Both the position numbers and the translations under genes were made by a program. The notes beneath the pieces are model-generated. The model did not search any database. It saw only the letters and a program-made list of their open reading frames with translations, and was not told where the DNA came from. 64,000 bases of DNA. Origin: Chondrosia reniformis (taxonomy: Eukaryota; Porifera; Demospongiae; Chondrillida; Chondrillidae). Below are positions 62,401-64,000 of this stretch, in pieces (the stretch's first letter is position 1; each line of letters starts with the position of its first letter). The stretch is from contig OX359195.1 in NCBI GenBank assembly GCA_947172415.1, positions 992,001-1,056,000 on the forward strand. The letters are read 5' to 3'.

Positions 62401-64000
62401 CAATTGTGACAGGTTGTCAAGTAAGACCTTTAAGTCTTCATGTGTAAAGTTGACACTCTTCAGACTAAGAGATTTCAACTGACAACAGGTAACTACTGAG
62501 CTCATTATCTCACTTGCCTTCATCTTCTGATTAAGAACTACATAGTAACATAAAAAGGATATAGTTTGTGGTATCATTTCAAGTTAGCAACCTCACAACT
62601 GATGACTTGTGCAGTGAATGACAACACAAGTGACTCAGACTTGTGCAGTATGTACACACACTAGTGACTGTCACATGTGACTATATTTAGATGTACACTT
62701 TCAATGATATTCACACAAACTAACAAGAAGATATTACATTCCATTGACATACACAGTTGACATGACTCACAACGTATCACAAGGTGTTCAAGTCTCTTTG
62801 AATGAAATGAAACAATGTCAGACATCACTGAAATGAAATGTTCTCTCACTTCAGGTTCAGGTTCCTGTACATGCAGATGTAAAACGTATATTAAACAGTA
62901 CAGTATATTACATACATACATATATAAGTTTAAATGTACTTTATATAAGTTTGGTAAACATTTAGAACACAATGAAAGACTACACTTCTGGGTTGGACTG
63001 CAAACATACCCATTTATCCTCTTGTAGGGTCAGTTTATTTAGTGAACTTTGCACCTTTAGAAAGTCTTGAAGTACAACAGATATTAGCTGTCCCATTGAG
63101 GAATCTATAGAAGGAAAGTGATGAGTGTCATCAGTCAAGTTGAATATTCACACTTCAAAGATAATCACAAGATTAAGGTATTAGGAGTAATCAATACACA
63201 CTGTACTGGATCTATTAATTTATAACTTCTTCTATATATGGCATGTCTACAGTCTACAAAGGTGTTTTATTAACACAATATCAACTCACCTGTAATTGTG
63301 ACTTCTTCCAAATAAGTCACTTTTTCAGATATTTGCTGAATAAAGGAATCAGTATGTTTTGTATCATAAAAAAGCCAAAAAATCTCAACTGGGTTCCTAA
63401 CTGACAGTCGTTTGATGTGTCTGCTGATGGTCATCAGGTAAGCTAAACTGTTGAGCTGTTGGGAACTGAGATTGCTAATATCAGCATCACTGCAATACAC
63501 CATCAACCTTTGACACAGCTCTTCATTTCTGCTCTCTGCTACAACTGTACCAATCTCAGTGAAAGGGGTTCCTCTAGAAAACCTTTGATCATTGGTAAAC
63601 TCAAGAGGCTCAAACAAGAGGTCTCTCACAGCATCATTCTCTAGTCCTCCAATGCCGCTGAAGAAAAGGAATGGCATCTCGTAGTTGGAGTCTGATAAGA
63701 CAAACTCTCCTCTCTTGTTGTACCCAAGAACAAGTCTCTCTTTCCAGAACTTTCCCTGTTCCTCGGCAGGTAACTGCTTGACTGCACAAGCTGCAAGAAA
63801 TTCTTGAACTGTTCTGTGAAGAAAGTGGTACGATCCAGTGACTCCACCAAAGGCACTTCGATAAGAGATGCAGTTCATTAGACCAAAATAATCATCTTCT
63901 GTCAGCTTCAGATTGTGGAAAATGATGTCATCTTTCTTCACACCATCCAAGGCAAGTTGACTCAGTTTGGTCAAACGGGGACAGAGTCGCAGGACATCCT
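59453..64000 (-). CDS. NLR-4: Death-NACHT-LRR receptor, 5' part outside window
   Basis: Terminal exon 59453-59481 (GYEDDYNYL, stop), penultimate LRR exon 59694-59970, then LRR exons near 60.15-60.3, 60.56-60.75, 61.44-61.61, 61.8-61.91, 62.3-62.5 and 62.7-62.87 kb. The C-terminal half of the NACHT exon starts at about 63291 and leaves the window. The visible coding exons are open. It carries a short extra stretch (VEIFWLFYDTKHT) after RLSVRNP relative to NLR-1. A second, in-frame acceptor for the last exon (start 59526) would add 15 residues. Walker motifs and the Death domain lie beyond the window, so functionality is only partly testable. Confidence 0.8.

Noticed and set aside
1..64000. tRNA or rRNA genes
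   Set aside because: No cloverleaf-type or conserved rRNA sequence was recognised by eye. A tRNAscan or Rfam search would be decisive.

Overview
This window looks like animal nuclear DNA, most probably from a demosponge. The genes are AT-rich, compact and intron-rich, with standard GT..AG introns. They encode Death-NACHT-LRR innate immune receptors of the kind expanded in sponges such as Amphimedon, plus a metazoan FNBP4 (formin-binding protein 4) homologue. The species is inferred from gene content; no database search was run.

The backbone is a tandem array of a two-gene unit. Each unit has an NLR gene on the minus strand, head-to-head with an FNBP4-like gene on the plus strand. Unit 1 (1-12.2 kb) holds NLR-1, cut by the left window edge, and FNBP4-A, an internally deleted copy. 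Unit 2 (13.2-33.2 kb) holds NLR-2, apparently a pseudogene with a frameshift and an in-frame stop, and FNBP4-B, the only copy with all recognised exons open. Unit 3 (49.1-58.7 kb) holds only a 0.55 kb relic of NLR-3 and FNBP4-C, which lacks its first exon and has a frameshift. Unit 4 starts at 59.45 kb with NLR-4 and runs off the right edge. Neighbouring units meet tail-to-tail across a 54-bp minisatellite, at 12.6-13.0 and 58.9-59.3 kb.

Mobile DNA has reshaped the array. Comparing units gives empty sites for two TA-flanked MITEs (141-570 and 13317-14085). A Tigger/pogo element with perfect 26-bp ends (17423-19309) sits in an NLR-2 intron. Between units 2 and 3 lies a possible 15.4 kb CACTA-type element (33452-48848) with CACTGTAAAAA ends. 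It carries an intact SAM-domain accessory gene, an intact zinc-finger/Tnp2-like transposase gene, a decayed copy of the last transposase exon, and a three-exon PD-(D/E)XK nuclease-like gene.

Between the NLR-3 relic and FNBP4-C lies a two-exon gene (49863-51577) that fuses a restriction-endonuclease-like domain to a divergent protein kinase. This is the architecture of Crinkler/CR-type effectors. It replaces the missing NLR-3 promoter-proximal half and FNBP4-C first exon.

The least expected features are tandem repeats that copy splice sites. A 51-bp repeat duplicates the 3' splice site of the FNBP4 WW exon (3 decoys in copy B, 7 in copy C), each followed by an immediate stop. A ~50-bp repeat in copy A triplicates a 5' splice site. 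A 33-bp repeat inside NLR coding sequence varies the length of the linker ahead of the Death domain.
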